From: Geminicoccaceae bacterium
Lineage (GTDB): Bacteria > Pseudomonadota > Alphaproteobacteria > Geminicoccales > Geminicoccaceae
Length of the DNA: 64,000 nucleotides
Reading direction: 5' to 3'
NCBI GenBank assembly: GCA_020638465.1
Contig: JACKIM010000002.1
Span: 1,240,001 to 1,304,000 of the forward strand
Below the pieces are notes generated by a model, which searched no databases, was not told the DNA's origin, and saw nothing but the letters and a program-made list of their open reading frames with translations. Positions 44,189 through 53,600 of this stretch are shown piece after piece. The stretch's first letter is position 1; each line of letters opens with the position of its first letter. Made by a program: the position numbers and the translations under genes.

Positions 44189-44617
44189 TCAGACGACGGT
44201 GAGCTTCACATCGACATTGTTTCGAGTTGCATTGGAATAGGGGCAGATCTGGTGGGCCTTCTGCACCAGTGTCTCGGCCGTCGCCCTGTCCAATCCGGGA
44301 AGACTGATTTCCAGCGCGGCAGTGATGCCGAAGCCGCCTTCCGAGCGCGGTCCGATACCGACCGTGCCCGTCACGCTCGTGTCCGGTGGAATGGCCGGCC
44401 CCTTGTCCTGTGCCGCCACCGCCTTCATCGCGCCGAGGAAGCAGGCCGAATAACCGGCCGCGAACAATTGTTCGGGATTGGTGCCCGCTCCTCCGTCACC
44501 CCCCAGTTCCTTCGGCACCGACAGCTTGACCTCAAGCTTGCCATCGGCCGTTCGCGCCGACCCGTCACGGCCGCCGGTGGCCGTTGCCTCGGTCATATAT
44601 TTCACATCGACAGACAT
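44189..44617 (-). CDS. ohr: Organic hydroperoxide resistance protein (Ohr)
   Basis: 142-aa thiol peroxidase that reduces organic hydroperoxides. The reactive cysteine is Cys59 (GYSACF) and the resolving one Cys125 (CPYSNATR), the exact Ohr pattern that separates it from OsmC. The start ATG 44617 has AGGGAG upstream; a longer frame adds nothing conserved. TATATT at 44663-44658 on this strand could be its -10. No ohrR regulator is adjacent. Confidence 0.95.
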   Translation of the reverse strand: MSVDVKYMTEATATGGRDGSARTADGKLEVKLSVPKELGGDGGAGTNPEQLFAAGYSACFLGAMKAVAAQDKGPAIPPDTSVTGTVGIGPRSEGGFGITAALEISLPGLDRATAETLVQKAHQICPYSNATRNNVDVKLTVV

Positions 44618-44766
44618 GTAGTTTCTCCCTTGCGCCGGTTGTGAAACCCGAGGTGACAATATAGCGCACCGGGATTTTCCACCAGTGTCGATGACCAACA
44701 TCCGGTTGGATCAAGGGACCCATCGTCAGCGAATTCGCCACATTGCCCCCTGCATCCCGCATGCAG

Positions 44767-44798
44767 ACGGGCGGCCAGATGGAGAGCTGGCCGCCCGT
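44767..44798. other. Perfect 12-bp hairpin between ftsH and ohr
   Basis: ACGGGCGGCCAG (44767-44778) and CTGGCCGCCCGT (44787-44798) around an 8-base loop. No T-run follows on either strand, so it is either a Rho-assisted 3' end of ftsH, an RNA-stability hairpin or an operator. A second palindrome, CCTGATG-A-CATCAGG (44815-44829), covers the ftsH stop. Confidence 0.55.
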
Positions 44799-44824
44799 TC
44801 ACAAGATAATCTGGCCTGATGACA

Positions 44825-46777
44825 TCAGGTACCCGGCTGGGGCTCCGGTGTGAAATCGCCCGGACTGTCATCGTCGCGCGGCTTGTTGGTCGTCGGGACC
44901 GAACCTCGCTTGCCGCCGCCGCTGGGAGCCGAAGCCGATGGCGAACCATCCTGCTTGCTGCGCGCCTCGGGCATGCCGTCACCACGAAGGATCGATGCGA
45001 CCTCCTCGCCTGTGAGCGTCTCATGCTCCAGCAGTGCCGTCGCCAGCTCATGCAGGACATCAAGCTTTTCGGTGATCAGGTTCCGCGCCTTCTCGTGGCC
45101 TTCCTCGATGATCCGCCGGACTTCGGCATCGATCAGCTGGGCGGTCGCTTCGGAAACGTTCTTCTGCTGCGTCACGGAATGCCCCAGGAACACCTCCTGC
45201 TGGTTTTCGCCATATCCCACGGGACCGAGCTTCTCGCTCATGCCGAGCTGCGTGACCATGCCCCGCGCGATCTGCGTCGCCTGCTTGATGTCGCCATAGG
45301 CACCCGATGTCACCCTGTCGTGCCCGAAAATCAGCTCCTCGGCCACCCGGCCACCCATGGCGACCGTGATCTGCGCTTCCATCTCCTGCCGGGTCTGGGA
45401 ATGACGGTCCCCTTCCGGAAGGAACTGGACGAGACCGAGCGCACGCCCCCGCGGAATGATGGTGGCCTTGTGGATCGGCATCGCCCCCTTGGTGAAGAAG
45501 GCTGCCACCGCGTGACCGCCCTCATGATAGGCAGTCAACCTCTTTTCCTCGTCGGACATGACCATCGACCGCCGCTCGGCGCCCATCAGGACCTTGTCCT
45601 TGGCTGCCTCGAAGTCGACCATCGTCACGACCCGCTTGCCACGCCGGGCGGCCAGCAGCGCCGCCTCGTTGACGATGTTGGCAAGGTCGGCACCCGAGAA
45701 GCCGGGCGTGCCGCGGGCAATGACCCGGGTATCGACATCGGGGCCGACACGGATCTTCTTGACATGCACATTGAGGATCTTCTCGCGCCCGAGAACATCC
45801 GGATTTGGCACCACAACCTGGCGGTCAAAACGCCCCGGACGCAAAAGGGCCGGATCGAGAACGTCGGGACGATTGGTCGCGGCGATCAGGATCACGCCCT
45901 CGTTGGCCTCGAAACCGTCCATCTCGACCAGCAATTGATTCAACGTCTGCTCACGCTCGTCATTGCCACCACCGAGACCGGCACCACGATGCCGGCCGAC
46001 AGCGTCGATCTCGTCGATGAAGACAATGCACGGCGCATGTTTCTTGGCCTGCTCGAACATGTCGCGCACGCGGCTCGCGCCGACACCGACGAACATTTCC
46101 ACGAAATCGGAGCCGGAAATCGTGAAGAACGGCACATTGGCCTCACCCGCGATGGCGCGGGCAAGCAGCGTCTTGCCGGTGCCCGGAGGCCCGACGAGCA
46201 GGCAGCCCTTCGGAATGCGCCCACCGACCTGCTGGAATTTCTGCGGGTTCTTGAGGAACTCGACGATCTCCTGCAGCTCCTCCTTGGCCTCGTCGATGCC
46301 GGCGACGTCGGAAAACGTGACGCGTCCGTGTTTCTCGGTCAGCAGTCTCGCCCGGCTCTTGCCGAATCCCATGGCCTTGCCGCCACCGGACTGCATCTGC
46401 CGCATGAAGAAAATCCACACGCCGATCAGCAGCAGCATCGGGAACCACGACACCAGGACACCCAGCAACGACGGCATGCTATCATCGAGAGGCATTGCCC
46501 GGATGGTCACGCCATGCTTGGTCAGGCGCTCGACCAGGTTCGGGTCGTTCGGTGCGTAGGTGGCAAATGGCCGACCATCGGAGAAATGTCCCGAAATATT
46601 GTCGCCCTGGATCGTGACATCGCTTACACGGCCTGCCTCGACCTCGGAGACGAAGTCGGAAAACGCCAGCGGCGTCTGGGTACCCCTGGTTGATGGGCCC
46701 TGAAACAGATTGAACAACGCGATCAACAAGAGACCGATGATGATCCACAGTGCAAGGTTCTTGCTGAAATTGTTCAC
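44825..46777 (-). CDS. ftsH: ATP-dependent zinc metalloprotease FtsH
   Basis: 650-aa membrane AAA protease that degrades misfolded and regulatory proteins. Two membrane helices (about 8-25 and 104-125) flank a periplasmic loop. Walker A GPPGTGKT is at 196-203, Walker B near 252-256, and the zinc motif HEGGH at 418-422. The tail after residue 600 is Ser/Gly/Pro-rich and probably disordered. The start is GTG 46777 with GAGG upstream. It follows tilS by 127 bases, the usual alphaproteobacterial order. Confidence 0.97.
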   Translation of the reverse strand: MNNFSKNLALWIIIGLLLIALFNLFQGPSTRGTQTPLAFSDFVSEVEAGRVSDVTIQGDNISGHFSDGRPFATYAPNDPNLVERLTKHGVTIRAMPLDDSMPSLLGVLVSWFPMLLLIGVWIFFMRQMQSGGGKAMGFGKSRARLLTEKHGRVTFSDVAGIDEAKEELQEIVEFLKNPQKFQQVGGRIPKGCLLVGPPGTGKTLLARAIAGEANVPFFTISGSDFVEMFVGVGASRVRDMFEQAKKHAPCIVFIDEIDAVGRHRGAGLGGGNDEREQTLNQLLVEMDGFEANEGVILIAATNRPDVLDPALLRPGRFDRQVVVPNPDVLGREKILNVHVKKIRVGPDVDTRVIARGTPGFSGADLANIVNEAALLAARRGKRVVTMVDFEAAKDKVLMGAERRSMVMSDEEKRLTAYHEGGHAVAAFFTKGAMPIHKATIIPRGRALGLVQFLPEGDRHSQTRQEMEAQITVAMGGRVAEELIFGHDRVTSGAYGDIKQATQIARGMVTQLGMSEKLGPVGYGENQQEVFLGHSVTQQKNVSEATAQLIDAEVRRIIEEGHEKARNLITEKLDVLHELATALLEHETLTGEEVASILRGDGMPEARSKQDGSPSASAPSGGGKRGSVPTTNKPRDDDSPGDFTPEPQPGT

Positions 46778-46904
46778 CGTTTGACCTCGTCAGACATACT
46801 GGGTTTCCTGGGATGTATTCCGGTCGATGGCACGGGACCGCCCTCGATATCGCGTTTCCCAAGCACGATTCAAGGAACAGATGCCGACCCGGCCATACAG
46901 GAGA

Positions 46905-48149
46905 TTACATAGGAACTTTGCCGCCGCAAACAACTGCACATCCCATGAAGCATGAGCCAGTCAAACCCCGGGCAGGCTCGAACAACACCTTTATATCCTT
47001 TCTGGCGCGAAAAGCGAGCATGTGTTGCCATTCGGCACACCCGGGCGCACACAAGGCAGGCCAGGATGCCAATGCTTCGACCGGCAGTTTTCCCTGACAG
47101 TCCCCATTCTCCCTCAAGCGGACAATCGATTCTGCATCGGCCGGCCCGATCATCCAGCCATCGCCAATGCTCCCCGTCTCGATCGTGAAGCGGTCGTCCC
47201 ACCTTGTCGACATTGCCGGAGGAAGCGGGGCCGCCCTCGGCAGGTGGCGGATCTCCCTCACGACGCGGATCTCGTTTTCGCGCCGCTCGAACATCGCATG
47301 ACCAAGCGTCCGCCGAACCGGGCAAGACGAAAGCTCGTCCATCAGCCGTTCGAGCCGCTCGCGGCGCAGATGGCATGCCCTGCCGGTGACGGCCGTGACG
47401 GCCGCCGTCACGATCAGGTGCCGCAATTCGCGGTCCCGCCGATCGAATTCCGAACCGCTGATGCTCAGATATCCCAGACTGTCGAAACTCACGGCTTCGG
47501 CGGCAAACCGCGCCAGCGCCCGCTCAAGGGCCATTCGCTCCGCAACCGTCGATCGCGGCTCCGTACCCTTGCCCGCGGCCCGGTAACGACCGCGCCAGAA
47601 GCGTGGATCGGTGTTGGAGGGGTCTTCGACCCAGCTTTCGCCACGATGCTCCAGATAGGCCCGCAGGGCGCTCTTGCGGACTTCGAGCAAGGGGCGGAGA
47701 AGGCGCAGGTGGTCCAGCTCGCGGCAGGCACTCATCCCGGCCCGGCCGATCACCCCACTCTGCCGCTCGGCGCGCATGGCGATGGTTTCGTTCTGGTCGT
47801 CCCGATGATGACCCAGCAGGAGATGGGCGATCTTCCGCTGATGACAGGCTTCCCGGAGCAGGGACAGTCGCGCATCGCGGGCAATGGCCTGGATACCCGT
47901 CACCGGCTTGTCGCCACGCCATTCGAGCAGCACCGCCTCGATGCCCCGATGCACCAGCTGGCGCAGGACGGCGCGAGCCTCATCGGGCGACTCCGGGCGA
48001 AGGCCATGATCAACGACCAGTGCCACGATGCGACCATCCCTCTTCGCACACCATTCGCGGGCGAGGATGGCCAGGGCCGTGCTATCCGCTCCACCCGAGA
48101 CGGCTACCGCCAACCGGGGACGATCCTCGAACGGCTCGAACCGCGCCAT
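46905..48149 (-). CDS. tilS: tRNA(Ile)-lysidine synthase
   Basis: Modifies the wobble cytidine of tRNA(Ile) CAU to lysidine so that it reads AUA. 414 aa from ATG 48149. The PP-loop SGGADST is at residues 18-24, and HHRDDQNET and GIQAIARDARL are family motifs. The reading frame continues upstream into cpoB without another standard start codon, so this ATG is the simplest choice. GAGAAGG lies about 14 bases before it, a little far. It sits between cpoB and ftsH on the same strand. Confidence 0.92.
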   Translation of the reverse strand: MARFEPFEDRPRLAVAVSGGADSTALAILAREWCAKRDGRIVALVVDHGLRPESPDEARAVLRQLVHRGIEAVLLEWRGDKPVTGIQAIARDARLSLLREACHQRKIAHLLLGHHRDDQNETIAMRAERQSGVIGRAGMSACRELDHLRLLRPLLEVRKSALRAYLEHRGESWVEDPSNTDPRFWRGRYRAAGKGTEPRSTVAERMALERALARFAAEAVSFDSLGYLSISGSEFDRRDRELRHLIVTAAVTAVTGRACHLRRERLERLMDELSSCPVRRTLGHAMFERRENEIRVVREIRHLPRAAPLPPAMSTRWDDRFTIETGSIGDGWMIGPADAESIVRLRENGDCQGKLPVEALASWPALCAPGCAEWQHMLAFRARKDIKVLFEPARGLTGSCFMGCAVVCGGKVPM

Positions 48150-48192
48150 CGCCGTATTGAAGACCTTCTCGACGGAAGGACAGTCGCCCAGT

Positions 48193-49170
48193 TCAGCCGC
48201 AACCGGCCGAGGCGCGCTCCTTCGCCAGCACCTGGCGAAGGGGAACGCTGAGGTCGTCGTAGCGTCGTTCGAGCTCGTCGAAGCTCGCACAGGCCTTTTG
48301 CGAATCGCCCAACGCATTGAGGGCGACACCGAGCTTGAGCAGGTTGTCGGGAGCCTTCCTTGAATCCACGGGATAGGTACGAACATTGCGCGCAAAGGTA
48401 GCCGCAGCCTCGGCATAATCCCCACGTGCAAGATAGGTTTCGCCAACCCAGTAAGCCGCCACCGGGGTTTCTGCACTATCGGGGAAATCCTCGACAAAGC
48501 GACGAAAAGCCGTCCCTGCCGCGTCGATACTGCCGGCGCGCAACAGCGCCGAGGCCCGCTGGAATCGCTCCTGTTCACCACCCGAAAGCACATCCGGCGG
48601 CAGGTTCGCGGCGGCGGCCATCTGTTCCTGCGACGGCTTGGGCAGATTGAGAAGCGCATCGCGCGGAATCGTGCCCAGAACCACCCCGTTATCGCCGGAC
48701 ACCGCATGCCCGGCATCCGCCGCACCAGCGGCAGACGGTATCGGTTGCGCCACCCCGCCACCTCTTGTCACAACCGGCCCGGCTGGCGCCCGGGCGTCCA
48801 CGGCGGAAACCTCGGGCAACCGCTCGACCGACGGTTCTACCCGTGCGGCGTCCGGTAGCGAAACGTTGCCGGACGTGGTGGAGGTTCCGTCAAGGCCGCG
48901 CAGGCGATTGTCGAGATCGGCAACGAGACGGTCCATGCGGTCGCTCATCTCCCGCTTCTCGTACTCCAGTTGCTCGACCCGTCCGGTCAACCGGCGGAGT
49001 TCTTCTTCGATCTGGATGATCTTCGACTGCAGGGCGGCCATGCGTGCCGCATCGCCGGTCTGCGCCGCCGCACCACGCAACCCGGTGATATCGGACACCA
49101 GGACCAGCAGGGCCAGGGCGAGGAAAAGTCCGCGCCGGGTAACCTGCGCCGCTCGAAGATGATCCAGCAT
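48193..49170 (-). CDS. cpoB: Tol-Pal system protein CpoB (YbgF)
   Basis: Periplasmic coordinator of outer-membrane constriction and peptidoglycan synthesis. 325 aa: a signal peptide to about residue 36 (GAAA/QT), a coiled coil at about 45-95 (trimerisation helix), a low-complexity linker, and a C-terminal TPR domain from about 205. The TPR part (AYWVGETYLARGDYAEAA) contacts TolA in characterised homologues. It begins two bases after the pal stop. Confidence 0.93.
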   Translation of the reverse strand: MLDHLRAAQVTRRGLFLALALLVLVSDITGLRGAAAQTGDAARMAALQSKIIQIEEELRRLTGRVEQLEYEKREMSDRMDRLVADLDNRLRGLDGTSTTSGNVSLPDAARVEPSVERLPEVSAVDARAPAGPVVTRGGGVAQPIPSAAGAADAGHAVSGDNGVVLGTIPRDALLNLPKPSQEQMAAAANLPPDVLSGGEQERFQRASALLRAGSIDAAGTAFRRFVEDFPDSAETPVAAYWVGETYLARGDYAEAAATFARNVRTYPVDSRKAPDNLLKLGVALNALGDSQKACASFDELERRYDDLSVPLRQVLAKERASAGCG

Positions 49171-49172
49171 TG

Positions 49173-49739
49173 TCAGTTGACCAGATTGACGACGGTGACG
49201 GCCCGACGATTCTCCGCGTAGGCCCGCTCGTCATGGCCAGGATCGACCGGACGCTCCTCGCCATAGCTGAAGGTGAGGATTCGGGCAGGATCGACGCCGA
49301 GCGCCACCAGATACGCCTTGGCCGAGGCCGCTCGCCGTTCGCCCAGGGCAAGATTGTATTCTCGCGTGCCGCGCTCGTCACAATGGCCCTCGATCGTGAC
49401 GGTCACCGACGGATATTGCAGCAGCCAGGCCGCCTGCCGGTCGAGGACGGTGCGGGCCTCGTCGTTGATCGAGGAACTGTCCACATCGAAGTGTACCCGA
49501 TCGCCGACATTGACCTCGAAGTCCTGTACGGTGCCGGGTGGTGCCTGACCGGCCAGATCGGATGCGGTGAGATCGGACGATCCGATACCCGTGCCATTCG
49601 CATCGGCGCCGTCGATGGGATTGAGCGTACCACTGTCCGTTCCTGCACCGGTGCCGGAAATGATGTCCCCCTCATCGCCGCCGGTGCAGGCGCCAAGAAG
49701 GAGCAGTACGGCAAAAAGGGGAACGATTCTGTTCATCAT
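49173..49739 (-). CDS. pal: Peptidoglycan-associated lipoprotein
   Basis: 188-aa outer-membrane lipoprotein. The lipobox is LGAC with Cys18. The C-terminal OmpA-like domain has GHCDERGTREYN and GERRAASAK, which bind diaminopimelate in peptidoglycan, and ends with ENRRAV. Start at the first of two ATGs (49739), with AAGGAT upstream. It lies 97 bases after tolB. Confidence 0.96.
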   Translation of the reverse strand: MMNRIVPLFAVLLLLGACTGGDEGDIISGTGAGTDSGTLNPIDGADANGTGIGSSDLTASDLAGQAPPGTVQDFEVNVGDRVHFDVDSSSINDEARTVLDRQAAWLLQYPSVTVTIEGHCDERGTREYNLALGERRAASAKAYLVALGVDPARILTFSYGEERPVDPGHDERAYAENRRAVTVVNLVN

Positions 49740-49836
49740 ATCCTTGGAACCCTAACGAGATGTCGGGACGACAGATCACTTCACGGTCGAGTGAGTGTTA
49801 ATCTGGTAAACCACATGGTCAATACACGCGAGAACC

Positions 49837-51165
49837 TCAGGAGATCAAGGGCGACCAGTCCGGATCCGAGGCATCAAGCGGTGTCGGAACCTCCCGTTCA
49901 TTGTAGCCCGTGATATCGATTGTAAAAAGACGCGTTCGATCACGTATCGGATCTTCACGGCTGAACATGATCACCCGGCCATTGGGTGACCAGGTCGGCC
50001 CCTGGTCGAGGAAGCTGCGAGTGAGCAGCCGCTCATTGCCGCCATCCGGCTCCATCACGCCGATATGGAACATTCCGCCCTTGATCTTGGTAAACGCAAT
50101 GAGGTCGCCCCGTGGCGACCAGGCCGGGCTGCCATAATTCCCGGCACCGTAACTGATCCGGCGGACATTCCCGCCATCGGCGTCCATGACGTAGAGCTGC
50201 GGGCTCCCGCCACGATCGGAATTGAACGAGATGGACCGGCCATCCGGAGAATAGCTCGGCGAGGTGTCGATGGCCGGACTCGACGTGAGTCGGCGCGGGT
50301 CGCCGCCGCTGGCCGAGAATGCGAAGATGTCGGAATTGCCGTCGGCGGCCAGCGTCATCAGCAGGCGCGACCCGTCCGGCGAAAAGCGCGGGCTGAAGCT
50401 CATGCCGCGAAAGCTGCCAAGCGCGTTCTGACGCCCGGTCGCGAGATCCCGCATGAATACCTTGGGCATCGGCGACTGATAGACGAGATAGGCCACCCTG
50501 CGCCCGTCCGGCGAGATGTGTGGAGTGAGGACGAGCTGGCCGCCATCGGTGAGGAACGTGTGGCCCGCGCCATCCTGATCCATGATCGCCAGCCGCTTGA
50601 CCCGCCGCGTGGCCGGCCCCGTCTCGCTGATATACACGATGCGCGTGTCGAAATAACCGCTGTCGCCGGTAAGTCGTTCATAGACCACATCGGCGATCTT
50701 GTGAGCGATGCGGCGCCATTCGCCCGCGTCGCCGTCGAAACGCAGGCCGCGCATCTGCGATCCAGCAAAGATATCCCACAGGCGGAATTCGACAAAGATG
50801 CCATTGGCTCCCTGCCGTCCCACCGTTCCGGAAACCAGCGCCTGGGCATTGATCTGCCGCCAGTCGGCAAAGCGGGGAATCCCCTGCAGCTCTTGCGGAC
50901 TCTGGATATAGGCCCGGCGGTCGATCACGCGGAACAGGCCGGAGCCCTGGAGATCGGCACCGACCACGTCGATCATGGCAACGCCGAGCGAAGCATCGTC
51001 GGCGGTCACACCGGCAAGCGGGCTGAGCGCGACCGGCATCGGCTCGACCCGGCCCGAGGTGATATCGACCTTCAGTTGTGCTTCCGCCTGCCCTGCCCCG
51101 AGCCCGCCGACGGTAAACATGGCAAGTCCGGCCTGCTGAAATGCTCGTCTGGTCAACTGGCGCAT
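49837..51165 (-). CDS. tolB: Tol-Pal system protein TolB
   Basis: Periplasmic propeller protein linking TolA and Pal. 442 aa from ATG 51165; a longer start at 51186 would overlap tolA and weakens the signal peptide. The signal runs to about AEA/QL at residue 29, then an N-terminal domain and a six-bladed beta-propeller with repeated SPDG motifs (SPDGRRVAYL, SPDGSRLLM, SPDGRSISF). It starts four bases after the tolA stop. Confidence 0.96.
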   Translation of the reverse strand: MRQLTRRAFQQAGLAMFTVGGLGAGQAEAQLKVDITSGRVEPMPVALSPLAGVTADDASLGVAMIDVVGADLQGSGLFRVIDRRAYIQSPQELQGIPRFADWRQINAQALVSGTVGRQGANGIFVEFRLWDIFAGSQMRGLRFDGDAGEWRRIAHKIADVVYERLTGDSGYFDTRIVYISETGPATRRVKRLAIMDQDGAGHTFLTDGGQLVLTPHISPDGRRVAYLVYQSPMPKVFMRDLATGRQNALGSFRGMSFSPRFSPDGSRLLMTLAADGNSDIFAFSASGGDPRRLTSSPAIDTSPSYSPDGRSISFNSDRGGSPQLYVMDADGGNVRRISYGAGNYGSPAWSPRGDLIAFTKIKGGMFHIGVMEPDGGNERLLTRSFLDQGPTWSPNGRVIMFSREDPIRDRTRLFTIDITGYNEREVPTPLDASDPDWSPLIS

Positions 51166-51169
51166 GGAA

Positions 51170-52207
51170 TCATCCGCTGATCGCATCCTTGGGGTGGAAC
51201 GTCATCACGATATCGCGCCACAGCGCGTATTTCTCGGGCGGCAGGGTGAGCTTGCAGCTCAGCACCGCACGCTGTGCGCTCTCCGCAACGATCCGGAAAC
51301 CGCTGTCCTGCGCCAGCCGGCGCTGGTCCTCGATGTTCACGCTGGTCACATCGCCCTCGATGGTCATCTGGATGCGCAGGGTCACCTGCATGTTCTCGAT
51401 GTCGCGGACTCCGATCGGCACGTTCCAGCATCGCTCGACCTGCTGCTTGATCGCCCCGATCTCGCTGGCGCTGAGGCTGGCGATCTGCGGCGCATCGCTG
51501 TTGTTGCGGGCAGCTTGAGCAGCATCCGCCGTCCCCTTGCCATCGCGCTCCTCGTCGGCCCTCACCCGTTTTTCGAGCTTTTCGACGCTGCGCAGCATGG
51601 CGGCGAAATCGTCTTCTGGCTCGACTGCCTTTTCATCCGGTCTTTCCGGCCTGGCGGCGGGCCTGGGCTCGGCTTTGGCGACCTCGACGGGTTTTTCCGG
51701 TTCGACCTTCTTCACCTCCGTGGGTGGCTTGGGTGGTGGTGGCGGCTTGGGCTTCAGCATCGGCACGGCCGGAGGCTTCGGGACTTCCGCGACCTCGACG
51801 GGTTCCGGCTCCGGTGGAGGCTCGACCGGCCTCGCCTGTGGCGACGGGGCCGGCTCCGGTGGAGGCAGCGGCGGGGCCGGCTCGGGGGGCGGAGGCGGCG
51901 GTGGTGCAGGCTCGGGAGGCGGTGGTGGTGGTGGTTCAGGCTTGGGCTCTTCCTTCGGTGCCGCCTTGGGGACCTCTGCCACTTGCGTGGGACTTGCCGC
52001 TGCCCGTTCGGGCAAGGGAGCGGCCTGAGCGGGCTCCGGCTCCGGCGGCTTGACGGGTTCATCGGGGATGCGCGCCGGCTCGGCGACGATATCCACCGTC
52101 ACCGCGTCCTCGACCCTCAGCCTTTCGCCGAATTCGGGCAACCCCAGCAGCAGCAGGATGCCGAGGCACACATGCAGGATAGCCGAAAGGGTCAGCGCCC
52201 GCCGCAT
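51170..52207 (-). CDS. tolA: Tol-Pal system protein TolA, proline-rich
   Basis: 345-aa inner-membrane protein spanning the periplasm. One N-terminal helix (about 5-25), a long linker (about 50-190) very rich in Pro, Glu and Lys with runs of seven prolines, and a C-terminal TolA domain (about 240-345, with CWNVPIGV). The E. coli linker is an Ala/Lys-rich helix; this one is TonB-like polyproline. Context between tolR and tolB fixes the identity. Confidence 0.93.
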   Translation of the reverse strand: MRRALTLSAILHVCLGILLLLGLPEFGERLRVEDAVTVDIVAEPARIPDEPVKPPEPEPAQAAPLPERAAASPTQVAEVPKAAPKEEPKPEPPPPPPPEPAPPPPPPPEPAPPLPPPEPAPSPQARPVEPPPEPEPVEVAEVPKPPAVPMLKPKPPPPPKPPTEVKKVEPEKPVEVAKAEPRPAARPERPDEKAVEPEDDFAAMLRSVEKLEKRVRADEERDGKGTADAAQAARNNSDAPQIASLSASEIGAIKQQVERCWNVPIGVRDIENMQVTLRIQMTIEGDVTSVNIEDQRRLAQDSGFRIVAESAQRAVLSCKLTLPPEKYALWRDIVMTFHPKDAISG

Positions 52208-52213
52208 GGCCGG

Positions 52214-52660
52214 TTACTCCACTCCGGCTCTGGGCGATTCGGTAACCAGAGCCACCTTCGAGAAACCCGCGGCATGAATGGCGCCGACGACCGCCATCAC
52301 CTCGCCATAATCCACCGCGCGGTCGCCACGAACGAAAATGCGCGCCTGCGGATTGTTCTGCGTGATGGCCAGGAGCCTCGGAGCCAGCTGGTCGACCGCG
52401 ATTTCGGAATCCTGCAGGTGGATGAGTCCATCGGCTCCGACGGACACGCTCAGGGGTTCATCCTGTCCCGGCAGCGGCGAACTCGCCGCTTCGGGCAGAT
52501 CGACATTCACGCCGGTGGTGAGCAGCGGTGCGGTGACCATGAAAACGATCAGCAGCACCAGCATCACGTCAACCATGGGCGTAACATTGATGTCGGCCAT
52601 GGTCCGCCGGCTGCGACGGGATCGTCCGTGGCCTCCGCCGCGTGCCATGCCCATCGCCAT
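52214..52660 (-). CDS. tolR: Tol-Pal system protein TolR
   Basis: 148-aa ExbD/TolR-family protein. One helix (about 22-42, after DINVTPMVDVMLVLLIVF) carries the essential Asp in VDVM that conducts protons with TolQ. A periplasmic dimer domain follows. The start shares one base with the tolQ stop (TGATG). Confidence 0.96.
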   Translation of the reverse strand: MAMGMARGGGHGRSRRSRRTMADINVTPMVDVMLVLLIVFMVTAPLLTTGVNVDLPEAASSPLPGQDEPLSVSVGADGLIHLQDSEIAVDQLAPRLLAITQNNPQARIFVRGDRAVDYGEVMAVVGAIHAAGFSKVALVTESPRAGVE

Positions 52661-53373
52661 CAGGCGGCGACCCGGCTGCGATTGTCAATCTCGCGACCGA
52701 TCACGACGACCAGCTCGTCGCTGAAGCTCGACAGCCTGCCGGCGAGGTCGTCCACGGAACCGGAAATCCTGTTATAGGCAATGACCGCCGGAATGGCAGC
52801 AAGCAGTCCCAGCGCCGTCGCGAAAAGGGCCTCGGCGATACCGGGGGCCACCACGGCAAGCGTGGTGTTCTTCGTCATCGCAATTGACTGGAAACTGTTC
52901 ATGATCCCCCAGACCGTACCAAACAACCCGACGAAGGGAGCGACGGCGCCAATGGTGGCCAACGAGGAGACATGTTTTTCAAGCAGGCTGAGTTCGCGGT
53001 CCATGGTGAGCTGCATCACCCGGCCGACCCGCTGCAGCAGCCGGTCGATGGCATCGCCGGCAATGACCTTGGGAGCCTCGCGCCATTCCTCCATACCCGC
53101 GATGAAGATCATCGCGATGGGGTGGTCTGCTGACTTCATCACCCGATGATAGAGATCGTCCAGAGGCACTCCCGACCAGAAGCTCTCCTCGAAATCGCCG
53201 GTCTTGTGCCGGATGCCGCCCAGCGCACGGGATTTCTGATAGATGACCGCCCAGCACCACAGGGAAGCCAGCAACAGCACCAGCATGACGGTCTTGACAA
53301 CCAGATCGGCCTGCAGGACCAGCGTCAGAATGTCGGTCCCGGCCGCAACGTCTTCGAGCGCTGTGCTTTGCAC
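52660..53373 (-). CDS. tolQ: Tol-Pal system protein TolQ
   Basis: 237-aa MotA/TolQ/ExbB-family channel with three helices (about 25-45, 138-160 and 172-195). GAVAPFVGLFGTVWGIMNSF is the signature segment. The start is GTG 53373 with GGAG ten bases upstream. First gene of tolQRAB-pal-cpoB, 227 bases after ybgC, enough for its own promoter. Confidence 0.96.
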   Translation of the reverse strand: MQSTALEDVAAGTDILTLVLQADLVVKTVMLVLLLASLWCWAVIYQKSRALGGIRHKTGDFEESFWSGVPLDDLYHRVMKSADHPIAMIFIAGMEEWREAPKVIAGDAIDRLLQRVGRVMQLTMDRELSLLEKHVSSLATIGAVAPFVGLFGTVWGIMNSFQSIAMTKNTTLAVVAPGIAEALFATALGLLAAIPAVIAYNRISGSVDDLAGRLSSFSDELVVVIGREIDNRSRVAA

Positions 53374-53510
53374 GGCGTCAGTCTCCAGTTCGTTCCGTGA
53401 CGAAGTTCAAGCCGATTTCCCTTTTAACTCCGGAGTTTACGGGGAAAGTCTTGCGAAATCAGACGTTTGGGGCAAAAAGCGCAACCAACGCCTTCACAGA
53501 TCCAGACTGC

Positions 53511-53539
53511 TCTATGGTCGTGTCCATCCAAACTGTCAA
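53511..53539 (-). promoter_or_regulatory. Possible promoter of the tol operon
   Basis: On the minus strand TTGACA (53539-53534), 17 bases, CATAGA (53516-53511). It lies in the ybgC-tolQ gap, 138 bases before the tolQ start. The -35 is perfect and the -10 is poor. Confidence 0.45.
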
Positions 53540-53600
53540 GCATAGCTCCCGGAAGCCGGGACGTCACTCCGGATTGTCATGTCATCCTCGGCAAACCCTG

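Noticed and set aside
44819..46693. 624-codon plus-strand frame opposite ftsH
   Set aside because: Mirror of the ftsH codon pattern, with no ribosome site or domain.
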